From positions 62,001 through 126,000 of the forward strand of contig NZ_BAAALH010000001.1 of the NCBI RefSeq assembly GCF_039528175.1: a DNA stretch of 64,000 nucleotides, written 5' to 3'. This DNA comes from Citricoccus alkalitolerans (lineage in GTDB: Bacteria > Actinomycetota > Actinomycetes > Actinomycetales > Micrococcaceae). The position numbers were made by a program, and so were the translations under genes. Of this stretch, positions 42,377 to 50,505 are shown in pieces; within the stretch, counting starts at the first letter, position 1, and every line of letters begins with the position of its first letter. The notes below the pieces were generated by a model. It did no database searches, was not told the DNA's origin, and saw only the letters and a list, made by a program, of their open reading frames with translations.

Positions 42377-42847
42377 ATGGACAACCAGCAGATGCTGTGG
42401 TTGGTCATCGGCGTGGTGGTGGTCATCATCATTGTCGTCGTTGCCATCGTGTGGGCGAAGCGCAGCCGGGATCGGCGGCAGGAGGCTGCCCACCGGGCGG
42501 CGGAAGACCTCCGCGGTGAGGCGGACCGGCATCGGGGGCGCACCCTGGCCGAGGAGGAGCAGGCGGCTGCCGTTCGTCATGAGGCCGATGCGGCGGAGGA
42601 GGAGGCCCGGCAATTGCGGGTCGAGGCCGAGGAGCGTGAGCGGACCGCCGACTCATCGCGTGGCACTCTGGACGCGCAACTGCGGGAGGCCGACCGGCTG
42701 GACCCACAGGTCAGGACCGACCGAGAGGGACGCCGGATCGACGGTGTCGATCCAGTCGATCAGGTCGGGCCGGCCGACGCAGCCGAGTCCGGAAAGCACG
42801 CTGCGGACACATCCCCCGACGGTGACGCGCGAGGGCCCCGCTCCTGA
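42377..42847 (+). CDS. Single-pass membrane protein with charged coiled-coil-like tail, unknown function
   Basis: A 156-residue protein. An N-terminal hydrophobic segment, MLWLVIGVVVVIIIVVVAIV, is followed by a basic cluster (KRSRDRR), which predicts an N-out, C-in anchor. Residues of about 35-105 are rich in Ala, Glu and Arg with heptad-like periodicity (HRAAEDLRGEADRHRG, AEEEARQLRVEAEERERTAD), probably a coiled coil. The tail is Asp/Gly rich. AAAGGA lies 6 bases before the ATG 42377. I do not recognise a characterised family. It converges on the catalase gene, and a hairpin terminator overlaps its stop. Confidence 0.7.
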   Translation: MDNQQMLWLVIGVVVVIIIVVVAIVWAKRSRDRRQEAAHRAAEDLRGEADRHRGRTLAEEEQAAAVRHEADAAEEEARQLRVEAEERERTADSSRGTLDAQLREADRLDPQVRTDREGRRIDGVDPVDQVGPADAAESGKHAADTSPDGDARGPRS

Positions 42848-42866
42848 CGTCGGAACGGGGCCCTCG
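42830..42866. terminator. Bidirectional hairpin terminator between the coiled-coil membrane protein and catalase
   Basis: An 11-bp perfect inverted repeat, CGAGGGCCCCG (42830-42840) and its complement (42856-42866), with a 15-base loop that contains the TGA stop of the upstream gene. The catalase stop follows at 42891 on the other strand. Confidence 0.75.
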
Positions 42867-42890
42867 AGGCCGGACGGGGACTAGCGGATA

Positions 42891-44393
42891 TCAGCGGCCG
42901 CGGTCGACGCCCATGCCCGGGACATCGGAGCCGTCGGCGTTGGCCTTGACGGCGTCCTCGATGCGCTGACCGATGGTGGCGTCCACGTTCTTCCAGTACT
43001 GGAAGGCGTTGGACAGCACCGGCTCCTGCACGCCGTCCAGGGCGCCGGAGACCGTCTCCACGAACTGGTCACGCTGGGCGTCGGAGAACACCTCGCGAAC
43101 CAGGATGCCCGGCTGGACGAAGTCGCCGTCATCGCTGCGGAGGGTGTAGGCCTCGCGTGTCAGGGCGCCGTCAGCCTCCCAGCCGTTGTCCACCGGGCCG
43201 GTCTCGTCCGACCAGGAGTCACCGAAGGAGTTCGGGGCGTACATGGAGCGGGCACCGGAGTGCTCGTACCACATGTTGCCCTCGAAGTTGTAGGTGTTCA
43301 CCGCGTTGATCGGCTTGTTGACCGGCAGCTGCTGGAAGTTGGTGCCGATGCGGTAGCGCTGGGCGTCCGCGTAGGCGAAATTGCGGCCCAGCAGCATCTT
43401 GTCCGGGGAGTTGCCCGTGCCCGGCACCATGTTGGCGGGCGAGAAGGCGGACTGCTCGATCTCGGCGAAGAAGTTCTCCGGATTGCGGTTCAGGGTCATG
43501 GTGCCGACCTTGTGCCGCGGGTAGTCCTTCTTGGACCAGACCTTGGTCAGGTCGAAGGGGTTGAACCGGTAGGTCTTGGCCTCCTCATACGGCATGATCT
43601 GGAAGTACAGGTCCCACTTCGGGAACTCGCCGTTGGAGATCGCCTCGCGCAGGTCGCGGCGGTGGAACTCGGCGTCTGCACCGGCCAGGCGCTCGGCCTC
43701 CGCGTTGGACAGGCCTTCCACGCCCTGCTGTGACTCGAAGTGCCACTTGACCCAGAAACGCTCGCCCGCTGCGTTGACCAGCATGTAGGTGTGCGAACCG
43801 TAGCCGTTCATGTGACGCCAGGTCTTCGGCAGACCGCGTTCACCCATGAGGTAGGTGACCTGGTGCGCGGACTCCGGGTTCTGCGTCCAGAAGTCCCACT
43901 GCATGGTGCCGTCACGCAGGCCGGAGTCCGGCAGGCGCTTCTGGGAGCGGATGAAGTGGGGGAACTTCATGGGGTCGCGGACGAAGAAGACCGGCGTGTT
44001 GTTGCCGACCATGTCGAAGTTGCCCTCTTCGGTGTAGAACTTCAGGGCAAAGCCGCGCACATCGCGCCAGGTGTCCGGGGAACCGAGCTCGCCGGCCACG
44101 GTGGAGAAGCGCAGGAGCAGGTCGGTCTGCTTGCCGGGCTGCAGGAAATCGGCCTTGGTCCACTTCGAGACATCCTCGGTGATCTCCAGAGTGCCGTAGG
44201 CGCCGGCGCCCTTGGCGTGCGGACGGCGCTCCGGGACGTTCATCCGGTTGAAGTGCGCCAGGGTCTCCACCAGGTGGTGGTCGTGCAGGACGATGGGGCC
44301 GTTGGCACCCACGGTCAGCGAGTTGCGGTCGCTGACGGCGGGGATGCCGGCCTGAGTGGTGGAACCGGTACCGTGCGGGGTGGTTTCCGTCAT
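42891..44393 (-). CDS. katA: Monofunctional haem catalase (clade 3, small subunit type)
   Basis: A 500-residue catalase that dismutates hydrogen peroxide. The catalytic His region is PERRPHAKGAGAYGT, Asn is in GNFDMVGNNTPVFFVRDP, and the proximal haem ligand Tyr is in RNFAYADAQRYRIGTNF. The length and the sequence QPGKQTDLLLRFSTVAGE fit small-subunit catalases. The start is ATG 44393 with AAGGAG 6 bases upstream; the GTG one codon earlier is less well placed. It is 47 bases downstream of a Fur-family regulator in the same direction, the arrangement of catR-catA and furA-katG units in actinobacteria, so peroxide induction is likely. Confidence 0.95.
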   Translation of the reverse strand: MTETTPHGTGSTTQAGIPAVSDRNSLTVGANGPIVLHDHHLVETLAHFNRMNVPERRPHAKGAGAYGTLEITEDVSKWTKADFLQPGKQTDLLLRFSTVAGELGSPDTWRDVRGFALKFYTEEGNFDMVGNNTPVFFVRDPMKFPHFIRSQKRLPDSGLRDGTMQWDFWTQNPESAHQVTYLMGERGLPKTWRHMNGYGSHTYMLVNAAGERFWVKWHFESQQGVEGLSNAEAERLAGADAEFHRRDLREAISNGEFPKWDLYFQIMPYEEAKTYRFNPFDLTKVWSKKDYPRHKVGTMTLNRNPENFFAEIEQSAFSPANMVPGTGNSPDKMLLGRNFAYADAQRYRIGTNFQQLPVNKPINAVNTYNFEGNMWYEHSGARSMYAPNSFGDSWSDETGPVDNGWEADGALTREAYTLRSDDGDFVQPGILVREVFSDAQRDQFVETVSGALDGVQEPVLSNAFQYWKNVDATIGQRIEDAVKANADGSDVPGMGVDRGR

Positions 44394-44440
44394 CACGTTC
44401 TCCTTGGTCGGTTGGGTGTGGTGGGTGGATGGGATACCGG

Positions 44441-44986
44441 TCAGCCCTGGCGGGCTTCCCGGGGCATGGTGGGGACCTCAAGCGTCCCGGAGGACGCGGG
44501 TTGCGCCGGTTGGGCGGATGCGCAGTCCGCGCACAGGCCCTGGTAGACGACGTCGGCGATCAAGATGGTCATCCCGTGCGTCTCGGAGGGGTGCAGGCAG
44601 GGCGCATGGCCGACGGCGCAGGCGACGTCCTCGATGCGCCCGCACTTGGTGCAGACGGCGTGGTGGTGGTTGTCCGCCACGCGGGTCTCATACCGTGCCG
44701 GCGAGTTGGCCAGGTCCAGCTGGCGAAGCAGGCCGGCGCCGGTCAGGGAGTGCAGCACGGTGTAGATGGACTGCACTGTGATCCCCGGCAGGCTCTGGCG
44801 GACGTGTTCCAGCACCGTGTCCGCCGTGGCGTGCGGGTACTCCTGCAAGGCGTCCAGGACTGCGAGCCGCTGCTTGGTGACCCGTAGCCCCGCCGACCGC
44901 ATGCGGGCGGCCCAGGCCAGAGGGGCAGCTCCGGTGAGGGCTCGCCCTTCCTGGTCAGGGGTACCGGCGGGGGTGCTCTGGGTCAT
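44441..44986 (-). CDS. Fur family transcriptional regulator, CatR/FurA/PerR-like
   Basis: A 181-residue Fur-type repressor. The winged helix is RSAGLRVTKQRLAVLDAL and HATADTVLEHVRQSLPGITVQSIYTVLHSLTGAGLL (in two conserved blocks). The metal-binding core has the pattern ETRVADNHHHAVCTKCGRIEDV with His-rich regulatory site and CxxC, and a second CxxC in GLCADCASA gives the structural zinc site. A C-terminal tail of about 20 residues is extra. It sits directly before the catalase, so it most likely senses peroxide or iron and controls both genes. AATACT (44993-44998) ends 6 bases before the ATG (leaderless), and a palindromic Fur-type box lies just upstream. Confidence 0.9.
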   Translation of the reverse strand: MTQSTPAGTPDQEGRALTGAAPLAWAARMRSAGLRVTKQRLAVLDALQEYPHATADTVLEHVRQSLPGITVQSIYTVLHSLTGAGLLRQLDLANSPARYETRVADNHHHAVCTKCGRIEDVACAVGHAPCLHPSETHGMTILIADVVYQGLCADCASAQPAQPASSGTLEVPTMPREARQG

Positions 44987-45002
44987 GCTCCCAGTATTGC
45001 AT

Positions 45003-45021
45003 ATTCTGAGTTACTCATAAT
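45003..45021. promoter_or_regulatory. Fur/CatR-type operator in the fur-katA promoter
   Basis: A 9-1-9 imperfect inverted repeat ATTCTGAGTTACTCATAAT with one mismatched pair (G/T against its partner); the centre TGAGT-T-ACTCA is perfect. It starts 4 bases upstream of the AATACT -10 box of the Fur-family gene, so a bound dimer would block the promoter. The A+T-rich site contrasts with the surrounding sequence. Confidence 0.7.
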
Positions 45022-46337
45022 TACTTGGTGGAGGCCGGGGCCCCCGCTGCCGCGTCCACGGTCCTCACGGCCTCCACGGCGGCCCGCCGCCCCGCCCGGG
45101 TTGCCCCGATCGTCGAGGCGGAGGCGCCGTAGCCCACCAGGAAGAGTCCGGGGCTCTTCGCCACGGACACCCCGTCCGCCGCCATCACCACGCCGCCTCC
45201 TCGTTCGCGGATGTGCACAGGGGCCAGGTGGTCCAGGGAGGCGCGGAACCCGGTCGCCCAGAGTATGACGTCGACCGGGGTCTCCCAGGTGGTCAACGGG
45301 TCCTCGGTCGAGAGGGCGGTGCAGGCCCGGCCCGGCAAGACGGGCACGTGACCCAGCCCGCCGGCCGCCGCGCCGCCGGAGGCGAGCAGTCGATCGGCGA
45401 CGGGTCCCTGGGAGGGGATCGCGCCGCCGTCGGGCCCAGGGCCGTCCAGGACCACGCCGGTGGGGGTGATCCGGCGCAGCGGGCCCCGGCTGATGAGCAC
45501 TCCGGAGGCGAGGCCGGCGAGGTACTGATCCGTGACGGGCAGACCCGTGGCGGCCACCACGGACAGCGGCGGCAGTCCCATGGTGGTGCGGGCCGAGACG
45601 GAGGCCTCCACGTTCACGCCCCACGAGGAGTCGAAGAAGCGGTCCGTCCAGTCCGGGGCGCGGCGGGTGCTCCACATGGGGTGGGCCCCGGCCGCGTCCA
45701 GCTGGAGGAGGAACTGCAGTGCGGAGGTGCCGCCGCCGACCACGAGGACCCGCTGGCCCGTGAAGTCCTCAGCCGCCGTGAACCCCTGCGTGTGCAGCTG
45801 ACGGCCGGTGAACTCGGCGATCCCCGGGTGGTAGGGGATATAGGGGCTGTCCCAGGTGCCGGTGGCGTTGATGACCGTGCGAGCCCGCCACATCCGCCCG
45901 TCCGTGGCGGTGACGGTGAAGGTGCCGTGTTCACTCGCGGCCGCGTTCGGAACCGCCTCTGGAGCCGGGGCGCCTTGCTCCATGTGGTGCACCACCGACT
46001 CGACCTTGGCGGGGCGGACCACCGGCAGGCCGTGTTCCCGCTCGTAGATGCCGTAGTACCGCGAGACGACCCGGCTGGCCGGCTCGGTTGGGTCCGGGGT
46101 CCCCAGGGGCAGGCCGGGCAGGTCGTGGATCCCGTGCGCGGCGTCGAAGGTCAGGGAGTCCCAGCGGTGGCGCCAGGCGCCACCAGGGCCATCGTTGGCG
46201 TCGAGGACCACAAAGTCCTCCCAGGGCTCCAGGCCTTTGCGCAGAAGTTGCCCGGCGGCACTCAGCCCCGCCTGCCCGGCCCCGATCACGACGACGGCCA
46301 GCAGCTCGGTCGCGGAGGACCTCTCAGATGTGCTCAC
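45021..46337 (-). CDS. Flavin-containing NAD(P)-binding monooxygenase-like protein
   Basis: A 438-residue FAD/NAD(P)H oxidoreductase. The FAD-binding motif is VVVIGAGQAGLSAAGQLL near the N-terminus, the FMO-type WDSLTFDAAHGIHDLPG follows, and the NADPH-binding motif is VLVVGGGTSALQFLLQL at about 200-215. ILWATGFRASLDHL is the ATG motif at the end of the second domain. The group includes flavin monooxygenases and Trk-type putative oxidoreductases; the substrate is unknown. I take the GTG at 46337, although GGAG lies immediately before it, too close for a good ribosome site. Its TAA stop abuts the Fur box of the regulator gene. It is divergent from the glyA riboswitch leader. Confidence 0.82.
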   Translation of the reverse strand: MSTSERSSATELLAVVVIGAGQAGLSAAGQLLRKGLEPWEDFVVLDANDGPGGAWRHRWDSLTFDAAHGIHDLPGLPLGTPDPTEPASRVVSRYYGIYEREHGLPVVRPAKVESVVHHMEQGAPAPEAVPNAAASEHGTFTVTATDGRMWRARTVINATGTWDSPYIPYHPGIAEFTGRQLHTQGFTAAEDFTGQRVLVVGGGTSALQFLLQLDAAGAHPMWSTRRAPDWTDRFFDSSWGVNVEASVSARTTMGLPPLSVVAATGLPVTDQYLAGLASGVLISRGPLRRITPTGVVLDGPGPDGGAIPSQGPVADRLLASGGAAAGGLGHVPVLPGRACTALSTEDPLTTWETPVDVILWATGFRASLDHLAPVHIRERGGGVVMAADGVSVAKSPGLFLVGYGASASTIGATRAGRRAAVEAVRTVDAAAGAPASTK

Positions 46338-46394
46338 CTCCAACGCAGCGCCACGGCCGCTGCGCGTATTCCGCCGGAGTGTTTCGCCACGGTG

Positions 46395-46423
46395 CCGACA
46401 CGTGCAGACGCCCGCGCTACGAT
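46395..46423 (+). promoter_or_regulatory. Promoter of the glyA riboswitch transcript
   Basis: CCGACA (46395-46400), a 17-base spacer and TACGAT (46418-46423). Transcription would start at about 46430, just before the first riboswitch helix. Confidence 0.6.
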
Positions 46424-46431
46424 GGGGCGCA

Positions 46432-46545
46432 GGCCGCGACTGGCGAAGGTGGACCACCACCGGGAAGCGGCGAACACGGACACCGGCGGTCGTCAGATGC
46501 GGCCGGACCGTGCAGGCCTCCGGACCGCCCGCCTGGGTCCGGCGG
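46432..46545 (+). promoter_or_regulatory. ZTP (pfl) riboswitch upstream of glyA
   Basis: The leader carries both conserved halves of the ZTP aptamer. Half one is CCGC (46434-46437), the invariant GACTGGCGAA, the helix GGTGG/CCACC (46448-46452 and 46457-46461) with loop ACCA, then CGGGAAGCGG, whose GCGG (46467-46470) closes on CCGC. Half two is helix CCGGACC/GGTCCGG (46520-46526 and 46536-46542) around the conserved CCGCCTGGG. A variable linker of about 50 bases joins them. The RNA binds ZTP/ZMP, the AICAR nucleotides that build up when 10-formyl-THF is short, and turns on C1-folate genes. About 40 bases separate it from the glyA GTG; no T run is seen, so a translational switch is possible. 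Confidence 0.87.
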
Positions 46546-46582
46546 CGGCCAACGAACGTGACTACGCCAGCAGGAGCCTTCC

Positions 46583-47902
46583 GTGACAGAGCCCAACACC
46601 GCGTCCTCTCAGTCCGCCACCACCACCCGAGGTGCCGGGCTGAACACCCAGCCCCTGGCCGAGGTCGATCCGGAGATCGCCGCCGTCCTGGGCCAGGAAC
46701 TCGGCCGCCAGAGGGACACCCTGGAGATGATCGCCTCCGAGAACTTCGTCCCGCGGGCGATCCTCGAGACCCAAGGGTCGGTCCTGACCAACAAGTACGC
46801 CGAGGGCTACCCCGGCCGCCGCTACTACGGTGGCTGCGAGTATGTGGACGTGGCGGAGAACCTGGCGATCGAGCGGGCCAAGTCGCTGTTCGGCGCCGAG
46901 CACGTCAACGTCCAACCACATGCCGGTGCGCAGGCCAACGTGGCACTGATGACTGCGCTGATGCAGCCCGGTGACACCCTGATGGGTCTGTCCCTGGCGC
47001 ACGGTGGTCACCTGACCCACGGCATGAAGCTCAACTTCTCCGGCAAGACCTATGACATCGCGGCCTACGAGGTGGATCCGGACACCTACCGGATCGACAT
47101 GGACAAGGTGCGCGAGAAGGCGCTGGAGGCCAAGCCCGCCATGATCGTGGCAGGCTGGTCCGCCTACCCCCGCCAGCTCGACTTCGCGGCCTTCCGCTCC
47201 ATCGCGGATGAGGTCGGAGCCAAGCTCTGGGTGGACATGGCCCACTTCGCCGGACTGGTCGCGGCCGGACTGCATCCGAACCCGGTGCCGCACGCAGACG
47301 TCGTGACCTCGACCGCGCACAAGACGCTGGCCGGCCCGCGCTCGGGATTCATCCTCTCCAAAGAGGAGTACAAGAAGAAGATTGACTCGGCCGTCTTCCC
47401 GGGGCAGCAGGGCGGGCCACTGATGCACGCGATCGCCGGCAAGGCCGTGGCCTTCAAGATCGCGGCCTCAGACGAATTCGCCGAGCGCCAGCGCCGCACC
47501 ATCGAGGGCGCCCAGATCCTCGCCGAGCGGCTGACCGCCGGCGACGTGACCGAGCACGGCATCTCCATCCTGACCGGGGGTACCGATGTGCACCTGATCC
47601 TCGTGGACCTGCGCCACGCAGAACTGGACGGTCGCCAGGCCGAGGACCTGCTGCACGAGGTCGGCATCACCGTGAACCGCAACTCGGTCCCGTTCGATCC
47701 GCGTCCGCCGATGACCACCTCCGGGCTGCGCATCGGCACGCCGGCGCTGGCCACCCGCGGCTTCGGCGCCACGGAGTTCACCGAGGTCGCGGACGTCATC
47801 GCCCAGACCCTCAAGCCGTCCCCGGATGTGCCGGCCCTGCGCTCCCGCGTGCAGAAGCTGGCCGAGGACTTCCCGCTGTACGAGGGACTCGAGGGCTGGT
47901 GA
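46583..47902 (+). CDS. glyA: Serine hydroxymethyltransferase
   Basis: A 439-residue PLP enzyme that converts serine and THF into glycine and 5,10-methylene-THF, the main entry of C1 units. Visible hallmarks are ASENFVPRAILETQGSVLTNKYAEGYPGRRYYGG (its blocks ASENFVP, TNKYAEGYPG), VNVQPHAGAQANVALM, and the PLP-lysine motif VTSTAHKTLAGPRSG. The C-terminal domain has VDVHLILVDLR-like sequence TDVHLILVDLR and GLRIGTPALATRGF. The start is GTG 46583 with AGGAG 6 bases upstream. The leader is a ZTP riboswitch, which ties expression to purine/folate status. folD follows after 138 bases with its own regulatory element, although read-through from glyA is possible. Confidence 0.97.
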   Translation: MTEPNTASSQSATTTRGAGLNTQPLAEVDPEIAAVLGQELGRQRDTLEMIASENFVPRAILETQGSVLTNKYAEGYPGRRYYGGCEYVDVAENLAIERAKSLFGAEHVNVQPHAGAQANVALMTALMQPGDTLMGLSLAHGGHLTHGMKLNFSGKTYDIAAYEVDPDTYRIDMDKVREKALEAKPAMIVAGWSAYPRQLDFAAFRSIADEVGAKLWVDMAHFAGLVAAGLHPNPVPHADVVTSTAHKTLAGPRSGFILSKEEYKKKIDSAVFPGQQGGPLMHAIAGKAVAFKIAASDEFAERQRRTIEGAQILAERLTAGDVTEHGISILTGGTDVHLILVDLRHAELDGRQAEDLLHEVGITVNRNSVPFDPRPPMTTSGLRIGTPALATRGFGATEFTEVADVIAQTLKPSPDVPALRSRVQKLAEDFPLYEGLEGW

Positions 47903-47981
47903 TCGCCGCGGCTCCCGAGAGGGAGTCGTAGCAACCCGTAGTGATGGGCAGTGGTGCCGTCCTGGTGACAGACGCCACTCC

Positions 47982-48002
47982 AATCACTATGGTGATAGGT
48001 AT
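47982..48002 (+). promoter_or_regulatory. Copy 3 of the shared TCACTATG-N3-ATAGGTAT element (folD promoter)
   Basis: AATCACTATG-GTG-ATAGGTAT, in the gap between glyA and folD, 38 bases before the folD ATG. It holds the perfect inverted repeats CTAT-N4-ATAG and ATCAC-N4-GTGAT. Its terminal TAT would begin a -10 box (TATTCA), which gives a leader of about 30 bases with a normal ribosome site. It is identical to the purU element at 20 of 21 positions. Confidence 0.7.
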
Positions 48003-48040
48003 TCATTTTGGTCGACCCCCGCAAGGAAGCGTGAACCGCC

Positions 48041-48928
48041 ATGACCGCACAGAAGCTTGATGGCCGCGCCACTGCCGCCGCCATCAAGAAGGAACTCACC
48101 GAACGCGTCGAAGTACTCCGTGGCCAGGGTGTGGTGCCCGGGTTGGGAACCGTCCTGGTGGGGGAGGATCCCGGTTCCCAGTCCTACGTGGCCGGCAAAC
48201 ACCGAGACTGCGCCGAGGTGGGGATCAACTCCATCCGCCGTGATCTGCCCGACTCCACCACGGAGGAGGAGCTCCTCGCGGTGGTGGAGGAGCTGAACGC
48301 CAATGACGAGTGCACCGGGTACATCGTGCAGTTGCCCCTGCCGAAGCACATCGACACGGACCGGATCCTGGAGGCCATGGATCCGGACAAGGATGCCGAT
48401 GGTCTGCACCCGATGAACCTGGGCCGGCTGGTCGCCTCCGTGGGAGGCGAACTCACCTCCCCGTTGCCGTGCACGCCGAAGGGCTGCGTGGAACTGCTGA
48501 AGCACTACGGGATCGAACTGGCCGGCAAGCTCGTGCTGGTCATCGGCCGTGGCGTGACGATCGGCCGTCCGGCCGGACTGGTGCTGACCCGCCGGGATGT
48601 CAACGCCACCGTGGTCCTGGCCCACACCGGGACGAAGGACCTCAAGGCGGAGCTGGCCCGGGCGGATGTCATCATCGCTGCCGCGGGCGTGGCCCACATG
48701 GTCAAGCCCGAGGACGTCAAGGAGGGCGTCGTCGTGCTGGACGTGGGCGTCTCCCGCGTCACCGGTGAGGACGGCAAGGCGCGGATCACCGGTGACGTGG
48801 ATCCGGCCGTGGCCGAGAAGGCGTCCTGGATGGCCCCCAATCCCGGCGGTGTGGGGCCGATGACCCGGGTGGAGCTGCTGGCCAACGTGGTCGAGGCGGC
48901 CGAGCGTGCCGTCGCCGCAGGAAACTGA
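48041..48928 (+). CDS. folD: Bifunctional methylene-THF dehydrogenase/methenyl-THF cyclohydrolase
   Basis: A 295-residue enzyme that interconverts 5,10-methylene-, methenyl- and 10-formyl-THF with NADP+. Landmarks are GLGTVLVGEDPGSQSYVAGKHRDC with the catalytic Lys and Tyr, GYIVQLPLPKHID, the DKDADGLHPMNLGRL block, PCTPKGCVELL, and the cofactor loop VIGRGVTIGRPAGLVL. One change from many FolDs is the RGVTIGRP loop, where the family often has RSxxVGxP; this actinobacterial form is common. AAGGAAG precedes the ATG 48041 by 11 bases. It is preceded by glyA and by copy 3 of the element shared with purU, so two enzymes that act on 10-formyl-THF share one control site. Confidence 0.96.
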   Translation: MTAQKLDGRATAAAIKKELTERVEVLRGQGVVPGLGTVLVGEDPGSQSYVAGKHRDCAEVGINSIRRDLPDSTTEEELLAVVEELNANDECTGYIVQLPLPKHIDTDRILEAMDPDKDADGLHPMNLGRLVASVGGELTSPLPCTPKGCVELLKHYGIELAGKLVLVIGRGVTIGRPAGLVLTRRDVNATVVLAHTGTKDLKAELARADVIIAAAGVAHMVKPEDVKEGVVVLDVGVSRVTGEDGKARITGDVDPAVAEKASWMAPNPGGVGPMTRVELLANVVEAAERAVAAGN

Positions 48929-48984
48929 GCCCAGCCGAGCCTGGGTCAGCCTCCGAGCACAGTCCTTGAGTTCGGCTCCCGGGC

Positions 48985-50505
48985 TCAGTCCTCGAGGACC
49001 AGGGTGCCGCCGCGATACCGGCGGATGTAGTCGAGCACGCCCGCGGCCAGGGTCACTGCCAGGAGCCCCATGACCACCAGCAGGGCCGTGTCAGCGGCCT
49101 CTCCATAGGAGACGGCCACGGCGGCCGCATCGGCGGCCGTGGCATCAGCACCTCCCTGGGCGGCACCGGTGCCGGACGCTGCCAGGGAGGCGTAGAACGC
49201 TCCGGTGACGGCGGCCAGCCCCGTGGCGGTCAGCACCCGCTGGGCCGTCTGCGAGACGCCACCGGCGGCGCCGGCGGCACGGGGCGGGACCTCGTGCATG
49301 GTCAGGACCTGGGAGCTGGTCATCAGCAGGGCCTGAGCCGGCCCGAAGGGGAAGAGGCAGAGGGCGAGGGTCCAAAAGGGCCAGGCCCCGAGGGCGATCT
49401 GGTGGAATGCGACCATGCCCAGTCCCACCGCACCGAGGGCCAGGACGGCGCCGGCCACCACGAAGAGCGGCCCGCGGCGGTGGACATGGCTGCCGATCCA
49501 CGGTGAGAGGACCATGACCGCCAGCGCCGTGGGCAGCGAGGTCATCCCGGCGGCCAGGGCCGAGTATCCGAGCCCCTGCTGCGTCACGATGGCCTGGACG
49601 GCCCACAGCCCGGGCATGGCCCCCAGCAGGAAGGCGGTGGCCACGGTGCTGTAGCTGAATGAGGGAATGCGGAACAGCGCAGGGTCCACCATGGGCGCGC
49701 GTCCGGTGGCCGGGAACCGTCTCTTCATGCGCTGCTCCCACAGCCACCAGGCCGTGAGCAGCACCGCCGCCGCGGCCAGCAGGAGCCACGTGCCGGGCAT
49801 GATGAACGGGACCATCAGGCAGACGACGGCGGCAGCCAGGAGCACAGCGCCGGTGGGGTCCAGGGCTCCCAGGCTGCGCCGGGCCTCCTCGGAGCGGATC
49901 CGCGCCGGTGGGCGGAGCCAGGCGGCGGCGAGGACGGCGGACAGTACGCCGAAGGGGACATTGATCAGGAAGGTGGTGCGCCATCCCCACTCGGGGCCGA
50001 GGGCTCCGAGGATCACTCCGCCCAGGGTCGGTCCGATGGCCACGCCCAGCCCCACCACGGTGCCGAACAGCCCGTAGGCGCGCCCGCGGGCCCGGCCGTG
50101 GAAGACGTTCTGGATGATGCCGATGATCTGGGGATTGAGCAGGCCGGACCCCAGGCCTGTCACCACGCGGGAGAGATTGAGCATGAGGGGGTCCACGGAC
50201 AGGCCGGAGGCCAGCGATCCCACGGTGAACAGCAGGATGCCGGCAATGAAGATCGGCTTCCGCCCCCAGAGGTCGCCTGCGCGGCCCGCGGCCACGAGCA
50301 CCACGCCGAAGGACAGGGCGTAGCCGGCCAGGACCCATTGGAGATCGGCGGAGCTGGCGTTCAGGCCGCCCTCGATCGCAGGCAGGGCAACGTTGACCAC
50401 GCTGACGCTCATGAGGGACATGAACAGGGGCACCAGGAGCACCACGAGGATCTTGTTCCCGCCGGGCGGCTGGGCGGGCCGCGGCGCGGGGTGCTGCGCC
50501 GTCAA
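48985..50505 (-). CDS. MFS drug exporter, DHA2 (EmrB/QacA) family
   Basis: A 506-residue exporter with 14 predicted membrane segments. TM1 is LVPLFMSLMSVSVVNVALPAIEGGL, motif A is GRAGDLWGRKPIF, and motif C (antiporter motif) is VVGLGVAIGPTLGGVI. Such proteins expel drugs or cations in exchange for protons. The frame remains open far upstream, but that part overlaps the next MFS gene. The best start is TTG 50505, which overlaps the TGA of the upstream MFS gene as TTGA, with GGGGGCGG upstream; no ATG or GTG is available before TM1. It is thus translationally coupled to a second MFS protein. The substrate is unknown. Confidence 0.85.
   Translation of the reverse strand: MTAQHPAPRPAQPPGGNKILVVLLVPLFMSLMSVSVVNVALPAIEGGLNASSADLQWVLAGYALSFGVVLVAAGRAGDLWGRKPIFIAGILLFTVGSLASGLSVDPLMLNLSRVVTGLGSGLLNPQIIGIIQNVFHGRARGRAYGLFGTVVGLGVAIGPTLGGVILGALGPEWGWRTTFLINVPFGVLSAVLAAAWLRPPARIRSEEARRSLGALDPTGAVLLAAAVVCLMVPFIMPGTWLLLAAAAVLLTAWWLWEQRMKRRFPATGRAPMVDPALFRIPSFSYSTVATAFLLGAMPGLWAVQAIVTQQGLGYSALAAGMTSLPTALAVMVLSPWIGSHVHRRGPLFVVAGAVLALGAVGLGMVAFHQIALGAWPFWTLALCLFPFGPAQALLMTSSQVLTMHEVPPRAAGAAGGVSQTAQRVLTATGLAAVTGAFYASLAASGTGAAQGGADATAADAAAVAVSYGEAADTALLVVMGLLAVTLAAGVLDYIRRYRGGTLVLED

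Noticed and set aside
46424..46582. Glycine riboswitch or T-box considered for the glyA leader
   Set aside because: The conserved words (GACTGGCGAA, GGTGG-CCACC, CCGCCTGGG) are those of the ZTP aptamer; no tandem glycine aptamer or T-box sequence is present.
46583..48928. glyA and folD as a simple two-gene operon
   Set aside because: The 138-base gap holds its own promoter-like element shared with purU, so independent control is more likely, although read-through cannot be excluded.
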